64,000 nucleotides of DNA from Crocinitomicaceae bacterium. Lineage in GTDB: Bacteria; Bacteroidota; Bacteroidia; Flavobacteriales_D; Crocinitomicaceae. The position numbers and the translations under genes are program-made. Location of the stretch: positions 1-64,000 of the forward strand of contig JABURP010000099.1 in assembly GCA_014762645.1 (NCBI GenBank), written 5' to 3'. A model generated the notes under the pieces. The model was given only the letters and a program-made list of their open reading frames with translations, did not search any database and was not told where the DNA came from. Numbering within the stretch: position 1 is the first letter of the stretch; every line of letters starts with the position of its first letter. Shown here piece after piece: positions 7,431 to 16,668 of this stretch.

Positions 7431-8663
7431 ATGAGAAATAAACTGAAAATTGGACTATTTGGTTTCGGATGCGTGGGCTCCGGATTGTATGAAGTATTAA
7501 ATCAAAGCGGATTGTTTAACGCACATATTGAAAAGATCGTGGTAAAAGACCCTGCTAAGGATAGATCCCTACCGAAAAATCAGTTTTACTATGACCCGGA
7601 TGTCATTTTGGAAGATCTAGAGATTAATGTCGTTGTGGAGCTGATTGATGATGCTGAGGCGGCGTATGAGATTGTTACCAAAGCCTTTAAAAAGGGAAAA
7701 CATGTGGTTAGCGCCAATAAGAAACTTATCGCTGAGCATTTAATCGAATTACTCACCCTGAAAGATGAGTACGGAGTTTCCTTCCTTTATGAAGCATCAT
7801 CATGCGCCAGCATTCCCGTTATTCGAAATCTTGAGGAATATTACAACAATGACAGTCTTACAGGGATTGAAGGAATATGTAACGGCACAACCAATTACAT
7901 CCTAACCCGGTTGAACAATGAGTTACGATCTTTTGAGGAAATTTTGAAAGATGCACAGGATGTTGGGTTTGCGGAAACGGACCCCACATTGGATATCGAC
8001 GGTTTTGACAGTAAATTCAAGCTTCAGATTCTCATTTTACATACTTTTGGATTAATCACCACACCTCAGGAGGTCTTGAATATTGGTATCCGACACATTA
8101 AGGAAAAAGATATTTTGTTTGCCAAGGAAAAAGGATACCGTATTCGTCTGGTGTCTTTTGCAAGAAGGATAGAGGAGAAGATCGTGGCTTATGTTGCTCC
8201 GCAGTTTGTGAGAGATAGTTCATTTGCTTATGACATCAATTTTGAATTCAACGGTGTGTCCATTGAGGCGTTATTTTCAGATAAGCAGGTGTTTATTGGG
8301 AAAGGAGCCGGTAGTTTTCCGACTGCATCTGCAGTATTGTCGGATATTTCGGCTTTACAGTTTGACTATAAATATGAATACAAAAAGTTGGATGAATGCA
8401 AAGCTACTCTTGCAAATGAAGCATTTTTACGGGCTTTTGTGTCTTCCTCTGATCCTGAATCATTGAAGCAAATTGAGTTTCTAGAAGTGGATGAAGAGTT
8501 TGTCTCACAGGATTATGCGTACAAGGTGGGTACGATTTCTTTATCACAAATCAATCACGATCTGTACAGGACACACCCCGAGTTATTTATATCTTTCTTT
8601 GCGGACAGTGAAATATGCCTTCACGATCCAACTAAAGAAAATAAAAAAGCAGTAAACGTATGA
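7431..8663 (+). CDS. hom: Homoserine dehydrogenase
   Basis: A 410-residue NAD(P)-dependent enzyme that reduces aspartate semialdehyde to homoserine, the substrate of MetX. The N-terminus KIGLFGFGCVGSGLYEVL is the Rossmann nucleotide-binding site; HVVSANKKLIAEH, GICNGTTNYILTRL and GFAETDPTLDIDGFDSKFKL are homoserine dehydrogenase signatures that include the catalytic lysine region. There is no N-terminal aspartokinase, so it is the monofunctional form; the C-terminal 80 residues are not a clear ACT domain. It starts three bases after metX and overlaps the OsmC gene by four bases, so it shares riboswitch control. Confidence 0.92.
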   Translation: MRNKLKIGLFGFGCVGSGLYEVLNQSGLFNAHIEKIVVKDPAKDRSLPKNQFYYDPDVILEDLEINVVVELIDDAEAAYEIVTKAFKKGKHVVSANKKLIAEHLIELLTLKDEYGVSFLYEASSCASIPVIRNLEEYYNNDSLTGIEGICNGTTNYILTRLNNELRSFEEILKDAQDVGFAETDPTLDIDGFDSKFKLQILILHTFGLITTPQEVLNIGIRHIKEKDILFAKEKGYRIRLVSFARRIEEKIVAYVAPQFVRDSSFAYDINFEFNGVSIEALFSDKQVFIGKGAGSFPTASAVLSDISALQFDYKYEYKKLDECKATLANEAFLRAFVSSSDPESLKQIEFLEVDEEFVSQDYAYKVGTISLSQINHDLYRTHPELFISFFADSEICLHDPTKENKKAVNV

Positions 8664-9073
8664 AATTGACGCTAAAGCGAATTGGGGAGCCTTTCCATTT
8701 ACAAGGAGAAAATGACACCGGACAGACGATTGAGTTTGATGGCAGTGAGGATATTGGAGGTACCGGTAAGGCTATTCGACCCATGCAAGGTGTAGCAAGT
8801 TCCCTGGCAGCTTGTTCATCAATTGATGTCTTGCTTATTCTGAAAAAGCAAAAAATAGAATTGGAAGATTATCAGGTGAATATTTCTGCTGAACGTCGGG
8901 AAGAACATCCACAGGTTTTTACATCCATTCACATGGAATTTGAATTTAAAGGGAAGGCCCCAAGAGAAAAGCTTGAACGTGCGGTTAAACTCAGTGTAGA
9001 AAAGTATTGCTCTGTGGCAAGAATGTTAGATCACAGTGTTAAAATAACTTCAAGCATTAAAGTAAATGAGTGA
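8660..9073 (+). CDS. OsmC family protein in the methionine operon
   Basis: A 137-residue protein of the OsmC/Ohr fold. The two redox cysteines are at SLAACSSIDVLLIL and VEKYCSVARMLDHS, and the start KLTLKRIGEPFHLQGEND fits the family. OsmC and Ohr proteins reduce organic hydroperoxides using thiols; a YhfA-like subgroup, closer in look, has no settled role. It sits between hom and metY with 4-base overlap upstream. That position suggests a sulfur- or thiol-related task, perhaps protection of sulfide or homocysteine metabolism, but this is inference. Confidence 0.85.
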   Translation: MKLTLKRIGEPFHLQGENDTGQTIEFDGSEDIGGTGKAIRPMQGVASSLAACSSIDVLLILKKQKIELEDYQVNISAERREEHPQVFTSIHMEFEFKGKAPREKLERAVKLSVEKYCSVARMLDHSVKITSSIKVNE

Positions 9074-9093
9074 CCCTATACATTTGTATATCA

Positions 9094-10251
9094 ATGAGAA
9101 AGGAAACATATTTAATTCGTAGCCAAACAGAACGTTCAAAGCATAAAGAACACTCCGTACCGCTTTATATGACATCATCTTACACCTTTGATGATGCCGA
9201 TCACATGGCAGCATTATTCAATGATGAAGAGGAAGGGTATATCTACAGTAGATATTCAAACCCTAATATCACTGAATTTGTAGATAAAGTGGCGAGGTTG
9301 GAAGGAACAGAAACCGGTTGGGCTACAGGTTCGGGAATGGCCGCCATATTTTCAACCTTTGGAGCATTTTTATCTTCCGGGGATGAAATCTTGTCTTCGC
9401 GATCAGTTTTTGGTTCTACTCACAAACTGTTTACAGAGATTTTTCCCAAATGGGGCATAAAAACCAATTATGTAGCCTTTGATGATATAGATAACTGGGA
9501 ACAGGCGGTAACCCCGTCAACAAAGATCCTTTACCTGGAAACTCCTACCAACCCAGGAGTTGATATAATTGACCTGGAAAAAGCAGGGAAGATTGCCAAA
9601 ACACACAACCTGTTATTTGTTGTAGATAATTGTTTCGCCACTCCCATTAATCAACGACCGGCAGAATTTGGAGCAGATTTAATCATTCATTCGGCAACAA
9701 AATATTTTGATGGACAGGGTAGAACTATGGGGGGAATCATTTTAGGTAGTGAGGAGCATATCAAAACCATTCAGGGATTTGCAAGACATACTGGGCCGGC
9801 ACTCTCGCCTTTTAACGCATGGACACTTTCGAAATCACTGGAAACATTACCAATTAGAATAGAGAGGCATAACCTTAATGCCTTAGAAATTGCAGAAAAA
9901 TTAGAGAAGCATCCGAAGGTCAATTGGGTAAAGTATCCGTTTTTGCCTTCACACCCTCAATTTGAGATTGCTAAAAAACAAATGGATGGAGGAGGGGGCC
10001 TGGTAACCTTTGAGATTAAAGGAGGGCTGCAAGAAGGCAAACGATTCCTGAATTCACTCAAAATGTTGAGTCTAACAGCAAACCTTGGTGATTCGCGATC
10101 AATTGCCACGCATCCTGCAAGTACAACGCACTCCAAACTCACTGAAGCGGACCGGGAGAAAGTTGGTATTTCAGCCGGTTTAATCCGAATTTCAGTGGGT
10201 CTGGAGCACGTAGATGATATCTGGGAGGATATGGAACAAGCCTTAGGTTGA
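9094..10251 (+). CDS. O-acetylhomoserine sulfhydrylase / Cys-Met PLP-dependent enzyme
   Basis: A 385-residue member of the Cys/Met metabolism PLP family. Visible features are YSRYSNPNITEFVDKVA, ATGSGMAAIF, LYLETPTNPGVDI, VVDNCFATP, the PLP lysine in IHSATKYFDGQGRT, and the C-terminal LGDSRSIATHPASTTH and GLIRISVGLEHVDDI. Following metX it most likely uses O-acetylhomoserine plus sulfide to give homocysteine (MetY/MetZ role), though cystathionine gamma-synthase activity cannot be excluded by sequence. The track begins at GTG 9070; ATG 9094 (MRKETYLIRSQ) fits the family better. Last gene of the riboswitch operon. Confidence 0.88.
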   Translation: MRKETYLIRSQTERSKHKEHSVPLYMTSSYTFDDADHMAALFNDEEEGYIYSRYSNPNITEFVDKVARLEGTETGWATGSGMAAIFSTFGAFLSSGDEILSSRSVFGSTHKLFTEIFPKWGIKTNYVAFDDIDNWEQAVTPSTKILYLETPTNPGVDIIDLEKAGKIAKTHNLLFVVDNCFATPINQRPAEFGADLIIHSATKYFDGQGRTMGGIILGSEEHIKTIQGFARHTGPALSPFNAWTLSKSLETLPIRIERHNLNALEIAEKLEKHPKVNWVKYPFLPSHPQFEIAKKQMDGGGGLVTFEIKGGLQEGKRFLNSLKMLSLTANLGDSRSIATHPASTTHSKLTEADREKVGISAGLIRISVGLEHVDDIWEDMEQALG

Positions 10252-10569
10252 TAGTTGATTTACTGCTTTATCAAACTTATAAAGTAGGGTCATCAGGTTT
10301 TTAGCTTCCGGAACAGGACTGTGATAGTCATATTGCCGAAAAGCCATTAAACCAACTTGAGATTTTTTTGGAAACTCACCGGTTTGTACAGCTTTTCGAG
10401 CATTCGGAATAAAAACACATTGTAACCAAAGCTCGAAACTTGGTGCTTTAGTATAATGCTCTACTTCAATAGCTTTCGCACTATCATCCCAGAAGTTAAT
10501 CTGCTTCATCTCCTGCTCAATTTGATCAAGGAGATGACTGATTTGTCGTATTTGTTCAATTCTACCCAT
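10243..10569 (-). CDS. YqcC family protein (DUF446)
   Basis: A 108-residue protein with the YqcC core: SFELWLQCVFIPNARKAV, then a short spacer and a C-terminal helix LMTLLYKFDKAVNQL. In gamma-proteobacteria yqcC lies beside the tRNA pseudouridine synthase truC, but its function is unknown. Here it stands opposite the methionine operon and overlaps its last nine bases tail to tail, so no functional link is implied. Confidence 0.8.
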   Translation of the reverse strand: MGRIEQIRQISHLLDQIEQEMKQINFWDDSAKAIEVEHYTKAPSFELWLQCVFIPNARKAVQTGEFPKKSQVGLMAFRQYDYHSPVPEAKNLMTLLYKFDKAVNQLST

Positions 10570-10590
10570 GCATTACAGGCAACGTTCTTT

Positions 10591-11877
10591 TTAGAATATT
10601 GCATAATTCAAACCAACGCTAAAGGAGTAGTATCTCGGTTGGCTCGTAGGCAAATATCCCCTTTCACTTGAAAGATAGGTCAAATTGTGATTGTTATAAT
10701 CCTCTCTGGCGTTGAAATAGAAACTTCCTTCAAGTCTTAATTTTGGAGAAACGTAGTAATAACTATTCACACCAACAGATACTTTCCTTCCAGTAACACC
10801 ATTAACATGAGAAATGCCACCTAATACACCAGCTCCCAGGTATGTTCGTGTTGTTGGAAACCAGCCAAAGTTATACGCTATGGTGCCAGTAACGGCTGAG
10901 CTACTATCCAAATCAACTGCAGTCATAACTTCAAAATCATGCTGAATGCTGTACGATTGAGGTAGATGATATGAAAACAAATTGAAAACCTGCGGATTAA
11001 AGCTTGCCGTGTCGCTACTTATACCAGACGTGTTTTTACTATAGGTATAATCAAAATTTGCAGCAAAACCAATCTGATTTCTCCAGCCGCTAAGGCGTTG
11101 AACAAGATTATTATATAAATATGCATCCTGGAGTCTGCTGTAGTAGCGAATATCACGAGAAGTAACCAAGCCCATATCACCCATTACTGAATCAATCGCT
11201 TCTAATTGATAAATTCGCCCTAAACGTATATCGTAGAATCGTTTATTCTCAATTTGTGCAATTTTATTCGCAAGCTCTGTTCGTTGTTGCTCATTGAAGT
11301 TCCCGGAAATTCTTCCGGTTTTTAAAAGTAAACGCTCAATGTCCATAGCCTGTCTTCCAAAAGTTACTGGTTCTAATCGGCCATAACCAATGGTTGGAGA
11401 CGCAGACACATTCAAATTTAATTGTGTGGTTTGCAAGCTTATTGAAGTGTCTTTAACCCTGTTATAGTTTTGCGACAATTGCGCATAATTATGGAATCCT
11501 GCAAACCACTGTCCCTTTAGGTACCAGAAATTTTGACTTTGAGCTCTGAGGAGATAGTCATATCCCAGAATATTTACGTCAGAAATAACGTTTTTACTGT
11601 GGCTAAAATCCTGACTAAATAGGGAAGTAACCGATCCCTGATAGCGTTCTTGATTGGAGCGTTGAAAGTAGAATAAATCGTTGGAAAAATATTGTTGATT
11701 GCTCGTAATACTACTTGTTCCACCACCAGATGCCAGGGCGTCAAAATACACATTAAGCCCACGAATTCTAAAATTTGGAGCTTTGTAGTTTTTTAAATAA
11801 TCCTTATCATTTTGAGATAAAGCGGAATAAGAGGTGAATAGGATTATCCCTACCACCAATGCGATCATTTTTTTCAT
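10591..11877 (-). CDS. Predicted outer-membrane beta-barrel protein
   Basis: A 428-residue protein with a signal peptide (MKKMIALVVGIILFTSYSALSQ). Most of the length alternates polar and aromatic or hydrophobic residues (YYYVSPKLRLEGSFYFNARED, YYSFSVGLNYAIF), and the protein ends in phenylalanine, as outer-membrane barrels do. A charged central stretch (NFNEQQRTELANKIAQIENKRFYDIRLGRIYQLEAID) could be a periplasmic helical insert. No transport or enzymatic family is recognised. It is separated from the next upstream gene by 106 bases, so it is probably its own transcript. Confidence 0.6.
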   Translation of the reverse strand: MKKMIALVVGIILFTSYSALSQNDKDYLKNYKAPNFRIRGLNVYFDALASGGGTSSITSNQQYFSNDLFYFQRSNQERYQGSVTSLFSQDFSHSKNVISDVNILGYDYLLRAQSQNFWYLKGQWFAGFHNYAQLSQNYNRVKDTSISLQTTQLNLNVSASPTIGYGRLEPVTFGRQAMDIERLLLKTGRISGNFNEQQRTELANKIAQIENKRFYDIRLGRIYQLEAIDSVMGDMGLVTSRDIRYYSRLQDAYLYNNLVQRLSGWRNQIGFAANFDYTYSKNTSGISSDTASFNPQVFNLFSYHLPQSYSIQHDFEVMTAVDLDSSSAVTGTIAYNFGWFPTTRTYLGAGVLGGISHVNGVTGRKVSVGVNSYYYVSPKLRLEGSFYFNAREDYNNHNLTYLSSERGYLPTSQPRYYSFSVGLNYAIF

Positions 11878-11983
11878 TGTTACGTAGATTAAAAGATTTA
11901 GACGTGATTTAACAAAAGTTATACCAATCTACAACTATGATTATCGTTGAGTTTGAGGTGGGTTATCTGCTTTGTGCCTAAAC

Positions 11984-13225
11984 CTAGTAACGGATGATTT
12001 TCTGACTTAATCTTTCTTTTTGATCAATCAATACTTCAGCAAGATAAATTCCAGAGTGGAGTAGGGTACCATCTATCTCATACAAAAGCTCGTCACCAAT
12101 GTTGTCTGTTAATTTCTCTGACAAAACGAGTTGACCCCTAATATCAAAGATGTTTATTATGACTTCATTCATGTTTTCACTCTGAATATGTAGTGTGGTG
12201 TTTTGATTAAATGGATTAGGCTGTACTGTAAGAAGTCCATTTGAATTATTGCTAGAATTTAGCCCTACAAAACCGGATGAAACAATCGGGACGTACTGTG
12301 TGTTTTCCAGTATACCGGTATTCATGTCAAAGTATTCGATTGTAATATTTTCATTTCCTTCATAATTAAGCGTGCCTAATACACCGTATCGCTCTCCTGG
12401 AAAAATTAGGACCGTATCTGAATACTCTATATTTGGGAATGGTCTTCCGTCTGAATCGATAATTTGAGTTCCAAAAGTTGATGGTAAAATAACCCGGCAG
12501 CCCTTGAAACCAATATTTGCCAACCTTAAATAATTAACCGCTCCTGCAGAAGTATTTAGCTGCATAGAACTATCCGCTATTTGCTGATCGGATAAACCAT
12601 TTACAAGATAAAACTGAGGTTTATACTCGGGAACAGCAACATAATTCACCATGAGTGAAGTGTCATAAGTATGCAACATAACACTATCGGAGTGCCAGGT
12701 GGTGTCAATTTCACTCATCAGTAAAGACATTGAATTGTCATAATCGTAACCGCCATTCCATGTCGTTTGACTTCCATCTGAAGGATGAACGATTAACAAT
12801 CCATACATTCCAGCCTGAACATGTACTGAAGACACCACATGACAATGATAAAGATAGGTTCCGGCGTGTGGCGCTTTAAAGTAATAAAAGCCATGATCCA
12901 TGTGATAAACCTCGAATGACAAATGAGGAACTCCATCATTTTGCTGATCCACATCCAAGCCATGTAAATGCACAGTGTGTGGTGCGCCCTGAGAAAAATT
13001 CCACAAATCAATTTCAACCGAGTCACCTTCGTAAAATTCTAATGTAGGACCAGGTATTGCGGGATTTTCCATAATTGTTTGCGCGAAGCCCATTACCGGT
13101 ATTGCATTCCCATCCGCTAAGGTTTTTGTTCCTGTGTTTCGCGCTATGAGTAGTTCAGAGGCATCAATTTGAGCAACTCCGTTTGTTAGAGAAAGGGTCA
13201 ATATGGTAACTAGAACATACCTCAT
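11984..13225 (-). CDS. T9SS-secreted multicopper oxidase with intact type 1 copper motif
   Basis: A 413-residue secreted protein (signal MRYVLVTILTLSLTNGVAQ). Residues about 40-150 form a cupredoxin with APHTVHLHGLD (H83, H86, H88) and LYHCHVVSSVHVQAGM (H127, C128, H129, H135, M140), a complete type 1 plus T2/T3 signature of multicopper oxidases. Residues about 170-310 are a second, copper-less cupredoxin-like domain. From about 330 follows a T9SS type A sorting domain (VQPNPFNQNTTLHI to KIIRY). Only two HxH pairs are present instead of four, so the trinuclear site must be built by oligomerisation or with the neighbouring protein. The start overlaps the upstream gene by four bases. The substrate is unknown. 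Confidence 0.82.
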   Translation of the reverse strand: MRYVLVTILTLSLTNGVAQIDASELLIARNTGTKTLADGNAIPVMGFAQTIMENPAIPGPTLEFYEGDSVEIDLWNFSQGAPHTVHLHGLDVDQQNDGVPHLSFEVYHMDHGFYYFKAPHAGTYLYHCHVVSSVHVQAGMYGLLIVHPSDGSQTTWNGGYDYDNSMSLLMSEIDTTWHSDSVMLHTYDTSLMVNYVAVPEYKPQFYLVNGLSDQQIADSSMQLNTSAGAVNYLRLANIGFKGCRVILPSTFGTQIIDSDGRPFPNIEYSDTVLIFPGERYGVLGTLNYEGNENITIEYFDMNTGILENTQYVPIVSSGFVGLNSSNNSNGLLTVQPNPFNQNTTLHIQSENMNEVIINIFDIRGQLVLSEKLTDNIGDELLYEIDGTLLHSGIYLAEVLIDQKERLSQKIIRY

Positions 13226-14079
13226 TGAATAATCATGGTTAAGAACATGCCGTTGGGGTAAATTCCGCCACCAGTGACAGCAACAAGGTTGTGGTCGTGT
13301 ACCGGATACTCGCCCGTTTTATCTGGTATTAACTCTAAGATTAGACTTTCCATTGGGTAAACCGAAAATGTATCTTTTTCCCGATCAACGTGGGCTGCAT
13401 CTTTACTGGAAAATACAATTCTCAAATGGTAGCCATGAAAATGTATGGAATGAATGCTTTGTCCCGTGTTAGTAACACAAATTCGTAATGTATCGCCAAC
13501 GTTTCCGGTTACTTTCGCCAGTGGATCTGCATTAATTGCAGGATTTGAATTACCGTTTATGGTAAAATATTCCGGGTAATAAGTTGACCAATTAACTGTT
13601 CCGTTGTTTTGGATAGAATCGTTAAATGATAACTGGTGTTCTTTAATGTTCCAGGAAAATATTGATCCGGCAAAATTATCTACCACAATTGGAGTGGACA
13701 AACCAAAATAAGCCATGTCCGGATAATTCAGATGATCATGTAATATATAAATTCCAGTTTGATTAAATTGACACGCAAGGGTAGTAGTAGCACCGGCTCC
13801 TACGGTAGTTGTATAACCAGTTGTGTTTGTGATGTCCACACCATGTGGTTGAGTGTCTGTATTTATAATTGTCAGATAAAGCGAGTCACCGACACCAATA
13901 AAAAGTTGAGTGTTTTGTTGATCAAAAGTTGAACTTGAATTAAATGCCGTGTAGGGCAGGGTATTACTATCAACAGTTGTAAAAAGTCCGTTATTGATGT
14001 ATACAGTATCTTCAACCACAGCGGCTTGCGCCGAAACAACAACCAGACTAAGTAATAACGTCGATAATAACTTTCTCAC
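13222..14079 (-). CDS. Multicopper-oxidase-like protein lacking the type 1 cysteine
   Basis: A 285-residue protein with signal MRKLLSTLLLSLVVVSAQA and two cupredoxin-like domains. Domain 1 has QPHGVD (H79) and LHDH (H114, H116). Domain 2 has SIHSIHFHGYH (H210, H213, H215, H218) and PVHDHN (H251, D252, H253). Where other oxidases have HCHxxxHxxxGM, this protein has HDH and loses the following histidine, so a type 1 copper is not expected, while HxH pairs for T2/T3 copper remain. No T9SS tail is visible. It sits between a T9SS protein and the 413-residue oxidase, overlapping both by one to four bases, so the three are surely one operon. Confidence 0.78.
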   Translation of the reverse strand: MRKLLSTLLLSLVVVSAQAAVVEDTVYINNGLFTTVDSNTLPYTAFNSSSTFDQQNTQLFIGVGDSLYLTIINTDTQPHGVDITNTTGYTTTVGAGATTTLACQFNQTGIYILHDHLNYPDMAYFGLSTPIVVDNFAGSIFSWNIKEHQLSFNDSIQNNGTVNWSTYYPEYFTINGNSNPAINADPLAKVTGNVGDTLRICVTNTGQSIHSIHFHGYHLRIVFSSKDAAHVDREKDTFSVYPMESLILELIPDKTGEYPVHDHNLVAVTGGGIYPNGMFLTMIIQ

Positions 14080-14771
14080 TAACGCTTAATGACTTTTTCA
14101 GTTCTTCGAATTCCTTCAGATGTAGTGAAGCTAACGAAGTAAATTCCTGAAGGTAATTTACTCATATCAACTACTTCTGTTTCGTTTACGGTAACAACGC
14201 CGTTAGCAATTCTGGCACCAACGACATTCAAAATGTCGTATTGAACAGAAGTATTTCCGTTGTTCTTAATATTAAGGTTATCACTGGTTGGATTCGGATA
14301 AGTACTTAGACTTACGATTTCATTTTGGTTAATTCCAACCGAAGAAACATGGTTGAACTCCATGGTTACCGTATCTCCAATGTTATAATCTGTTTGATCA
14401 TAAACATATATTTCAACCACACCAGACCCCGCAATAGCTTCCGGGTTTATGGTTAACTTGAAAAATCCGTAAACACCATTTTGAGCATCATTGGTAGTGA
14501 TACTTTGCATAGTGCCGCTGTTAGGAATTCCAGGGTAACAACCATTGTAATCACACAGTGAATACCACCATCCTGAAGGCAGTGTATTAGACACTAACTC
14601 CCAGGCGTAACTAACTCCGGCTGTGTCATTTACAATATCGATATGACATTCACCATATTGAGAGGTTTGTAATTCTGTAAATACATATTGGCTTGGAGAA
14701 TAGGTAAAATCCTGAGCAGATAAGTTAAAGTTTAACAGAGCTACAAATAATAACGTGTAAAGGTATTTCAT
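14079..14771 (-). CDS. T9SS type A sorting-domain protein, first gene of the cupredoxin operon
   Basis: A 230-residue secreted protein: signal MKYLYTLLFVALLNFNLSAQ, then a single beta-sandwich (about residues 25-135, with cysteine pairs near CDYNGCYPG) and a T9SS type A domain (LSTYPNPTSDNLNIKNNGNT to KVIKR). The sandwich has no copper ligands that I can see; it resembles carbohydrate- or surface-binding modules but is not recognised. Translational overlap (one base) with the cupredoxin gene suggests it helps anchor or present that protein on the cell surface. Confidence 0.7.
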   Translation of the reverse strand: MKYLYTLLFVALLNFNLSAQDFTYSPSQYVFTELQTSQYGECHIDIVNDTAGVSYAWELVSNTLPSGWWYSLCDYNGCYPGIPNSGTMQSITTNDAQNGVYGFFKLTINPEAIAGSGVVEIYVYDQTDYNIGDTVTMEFNHVSSVGINQNEIVSLSTYPNPTSDNLNIKNNGNTSVQYDILNVVGARIANGVVTVNETEVVDMSKLPSGIYFVSFTTSEGIRRTEKVIKR

Positions 14772-14967
14772 GTGTTAATTTTTCGGGGTTGATTATTTAT
14801 CTCCGCTAAAATACGGAAAATATGTCTGGCTGGCAATTATTAAAAATTAAGAAATAGCCGAATTATTGGGTTTCTAAGTTGGGTCCACTTGGGAAATAGC
14901 TGGTCCGGACATAATACTATCATTCAAAACTCTGGCTTTTTTGATATCAGTTTTGAGATAACGGTTA

Positions 14968-16668
14968 TTAATTTGTTACTAAAAAACGCTGTGATTGAGT
15001 TATACTTCCCCATTCATTATAAACAAGGAGTTGATACATGCCAGAGCTTAATTCAGGGTAGAGGAGGTGTTCATTTCCCTCATTTAGGTGCTTGCTGTAA
15101 ACAACTTGCCCTGTCATATTTACGACCTTAATTTCTGTTGATGTTTGGTTATTTAAATAAAGGGTGATGACTTCATTAGAAGTTGCCGGGTTGGGGTAAA
15201 TGATAGCTAAATTGTCAGTTTCACATTTTACAACCCTCACAAAACCGCAAAGTTTAGACTCGCCATTATTGTCTACCTCTTTAATAGTATAGTAAACTGT
15301 ACCAATAGCTGGGTTAGGGTCAATGAACGAATAGCTTGTGTTTGTTTGTCCTCCCCGTGCGTTCACACTACCAATGTCCTTGAATTTCTGTCCATCTTCG
15401 GAACGCAAAATGACAAAGTGATCCAAATCAACTTCTACAGCGGTTACCCAATTTAATACTGGGCCATTATTTGTACAGTTTATATCAAAGCTGGTCATTT
15501 CTGCAGGTAGTAAGATTGCTGGATTGCAAAATGTTTGTTCGTTCGATAATCCACCGGTAGCCGCAGTAAACCCAAAGTATGGTGAAGTGGTTCCGAATAG
15601 AGTTGCCGGATCAAAAGAATAGGAAACACTACTGTATATTGTGGATAGCGCCTGATCCAGAACAGATGCCGTGAAGGTTCCTGGTGACCCCGGAGTCCAG
15701 CTAATACGTAATATATGATCAAGTCCGTTTTCTATATTGTAAAGCACTCCACTGTTCAACAGAGGTTCAGCTGTGGGGATAATACGGGCTCCTGGAGACG
15801 TATTGCAAATTGTTCCAGGTGGATTTACAGTACCGTTGAGCCAAATGTCGAGATGGTCGGGTTCAGATCCTCCTGAGCACAAGACTCCTTGATTGTACAT
15901 ATTGGTACCATCATCCCGATCTTCGGTGTTAAGGTAGGTGTCAATCTCAACAATGAGTGAATTTGAGATACCTGATGCTGCAAATCCACCTCCTGAACCT
16001 CCACAAGCACAAATGCCGGCTGGATCATTTTGAATGACAAACGCCAAACCATCTGCACCGCCATCATTGCTGCCAAGGTTTACCGTAAAATCATAAGAGA
16101 ATGAACTGTTGAAATCAAGGGTGGAGTTGGCATCCCAGGCACAACCTGTTTGACCCGCAGTGTTGGCCGTAAGTTGAACGCACTCGTATGGGGAAGGGGA
16201 GGTGGCATCACCTGCCAATGAGTAATCACCAGAAGGTGACAATGAAGAGTTCTTAATGTAAGCCAGGGTTCCGGAATTGCCCGAATTGGAACAATTGTAG
16301 GTCATGATTAAAATGCGGTATGTGCCTGTCGTCGTAGGTGTCCATGTGACTTGTGATTGCAAACTACAAAAATCATCATTGTATCCACCAGCGACGGGTG
16401 AGCCAGAGTTATCGAGTATTGTAATTTGTGTGTCAAAACTGGCCGATCCACCATTGGAGCAGAAGGTAAAGACGTAACTATCGCAGCCTGCAGTTGCTAC
16501 ATCAAAGGTGTAGTAAGTTCCATCAGAAACAGACATGGTTTGATACGTGCTGGTTGGAGCTGGAGCTATTGCTCCACCATTTGTTCCACCTGTGCACTGA
16601 GAGATTGAGTCTGGCATGTACATCCAAACACAAATAATTACCGAGACTATTGTTTTTTTGAGGCTCAT
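14968..16668 (-). CDS. T9SS-secreted L-type lectin-domain protein
   Basis: A 566-residue secreted protein. The track starts at 16860, but ATG 16668 (MSLKKTIVSVIICVWMYM) gives a signal peptide and lies behind a good promoter, so it is preferred. Residues about 25-140 form a small beta-sandwich (SYVFTFCSNGG, GTYRILIMTY). Residues about 150-365 are an L-type (legume-like) lectin domain (NDGGADGLAFVIQND, LIVEIDTYLNTEDRDD, YFGFTAATGG). A fibronectin-like linker and a T9SS type A domain (IYPNPATSNEVI to RFLVTN) follow. It probably binds glycans on the cell surface, for example in attachment to polysaccharide particles; the ligand is not predictable. Confidence 0.82.
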   Translation of the reverse strand: MSLKKTIVSVIICVWMYMPDSISQCTGGTNGGAIAPAPTSTYQTMSVSDGTYYTFDVATAGCDSYVFTFCSNGGSASFDTQITILDNSGSPVAGGYNDDFCSLQSQVTWTPTTTGTYRILIMTYNCSNSGNSGTLAYIKNSSLSPSGDYSLAGDATSPSPYECVQLTANTAGQTGCAWDANSTLDFNSSFSYDFTVNLGSNDGGADGLAFVIQNDPAGICACGGSGGGFAASGISNSLIVEIDTYLNTEDRDDGTNMYNQGVLCSGGSEPDHLDIWLNGTVNPPGTICNTSPGARIIPTAEPLLNSGVLYNIENGLDHILRISWTPGSPGTFTASVLDQALSTIYSSVSYSFDPATLFGTTSPYFGFTAATGGLSNEQTFCNPAILLPAEMTSFDINCTNNGPVLNWVTAVEVDLDHFVILRSEDGQKFKDIGSVNARGGQTNTSYSFIDPNPAIGTVYYTIKEVDNNGESKLCGFVRVVKCETDNLAIIYPNPATSNEVITLYLNNQTSTEIKVVNMTGQVVYSKHLNEGNEHLLYPELSSGMYQLLVYNEWGSITQSQRFLVTN

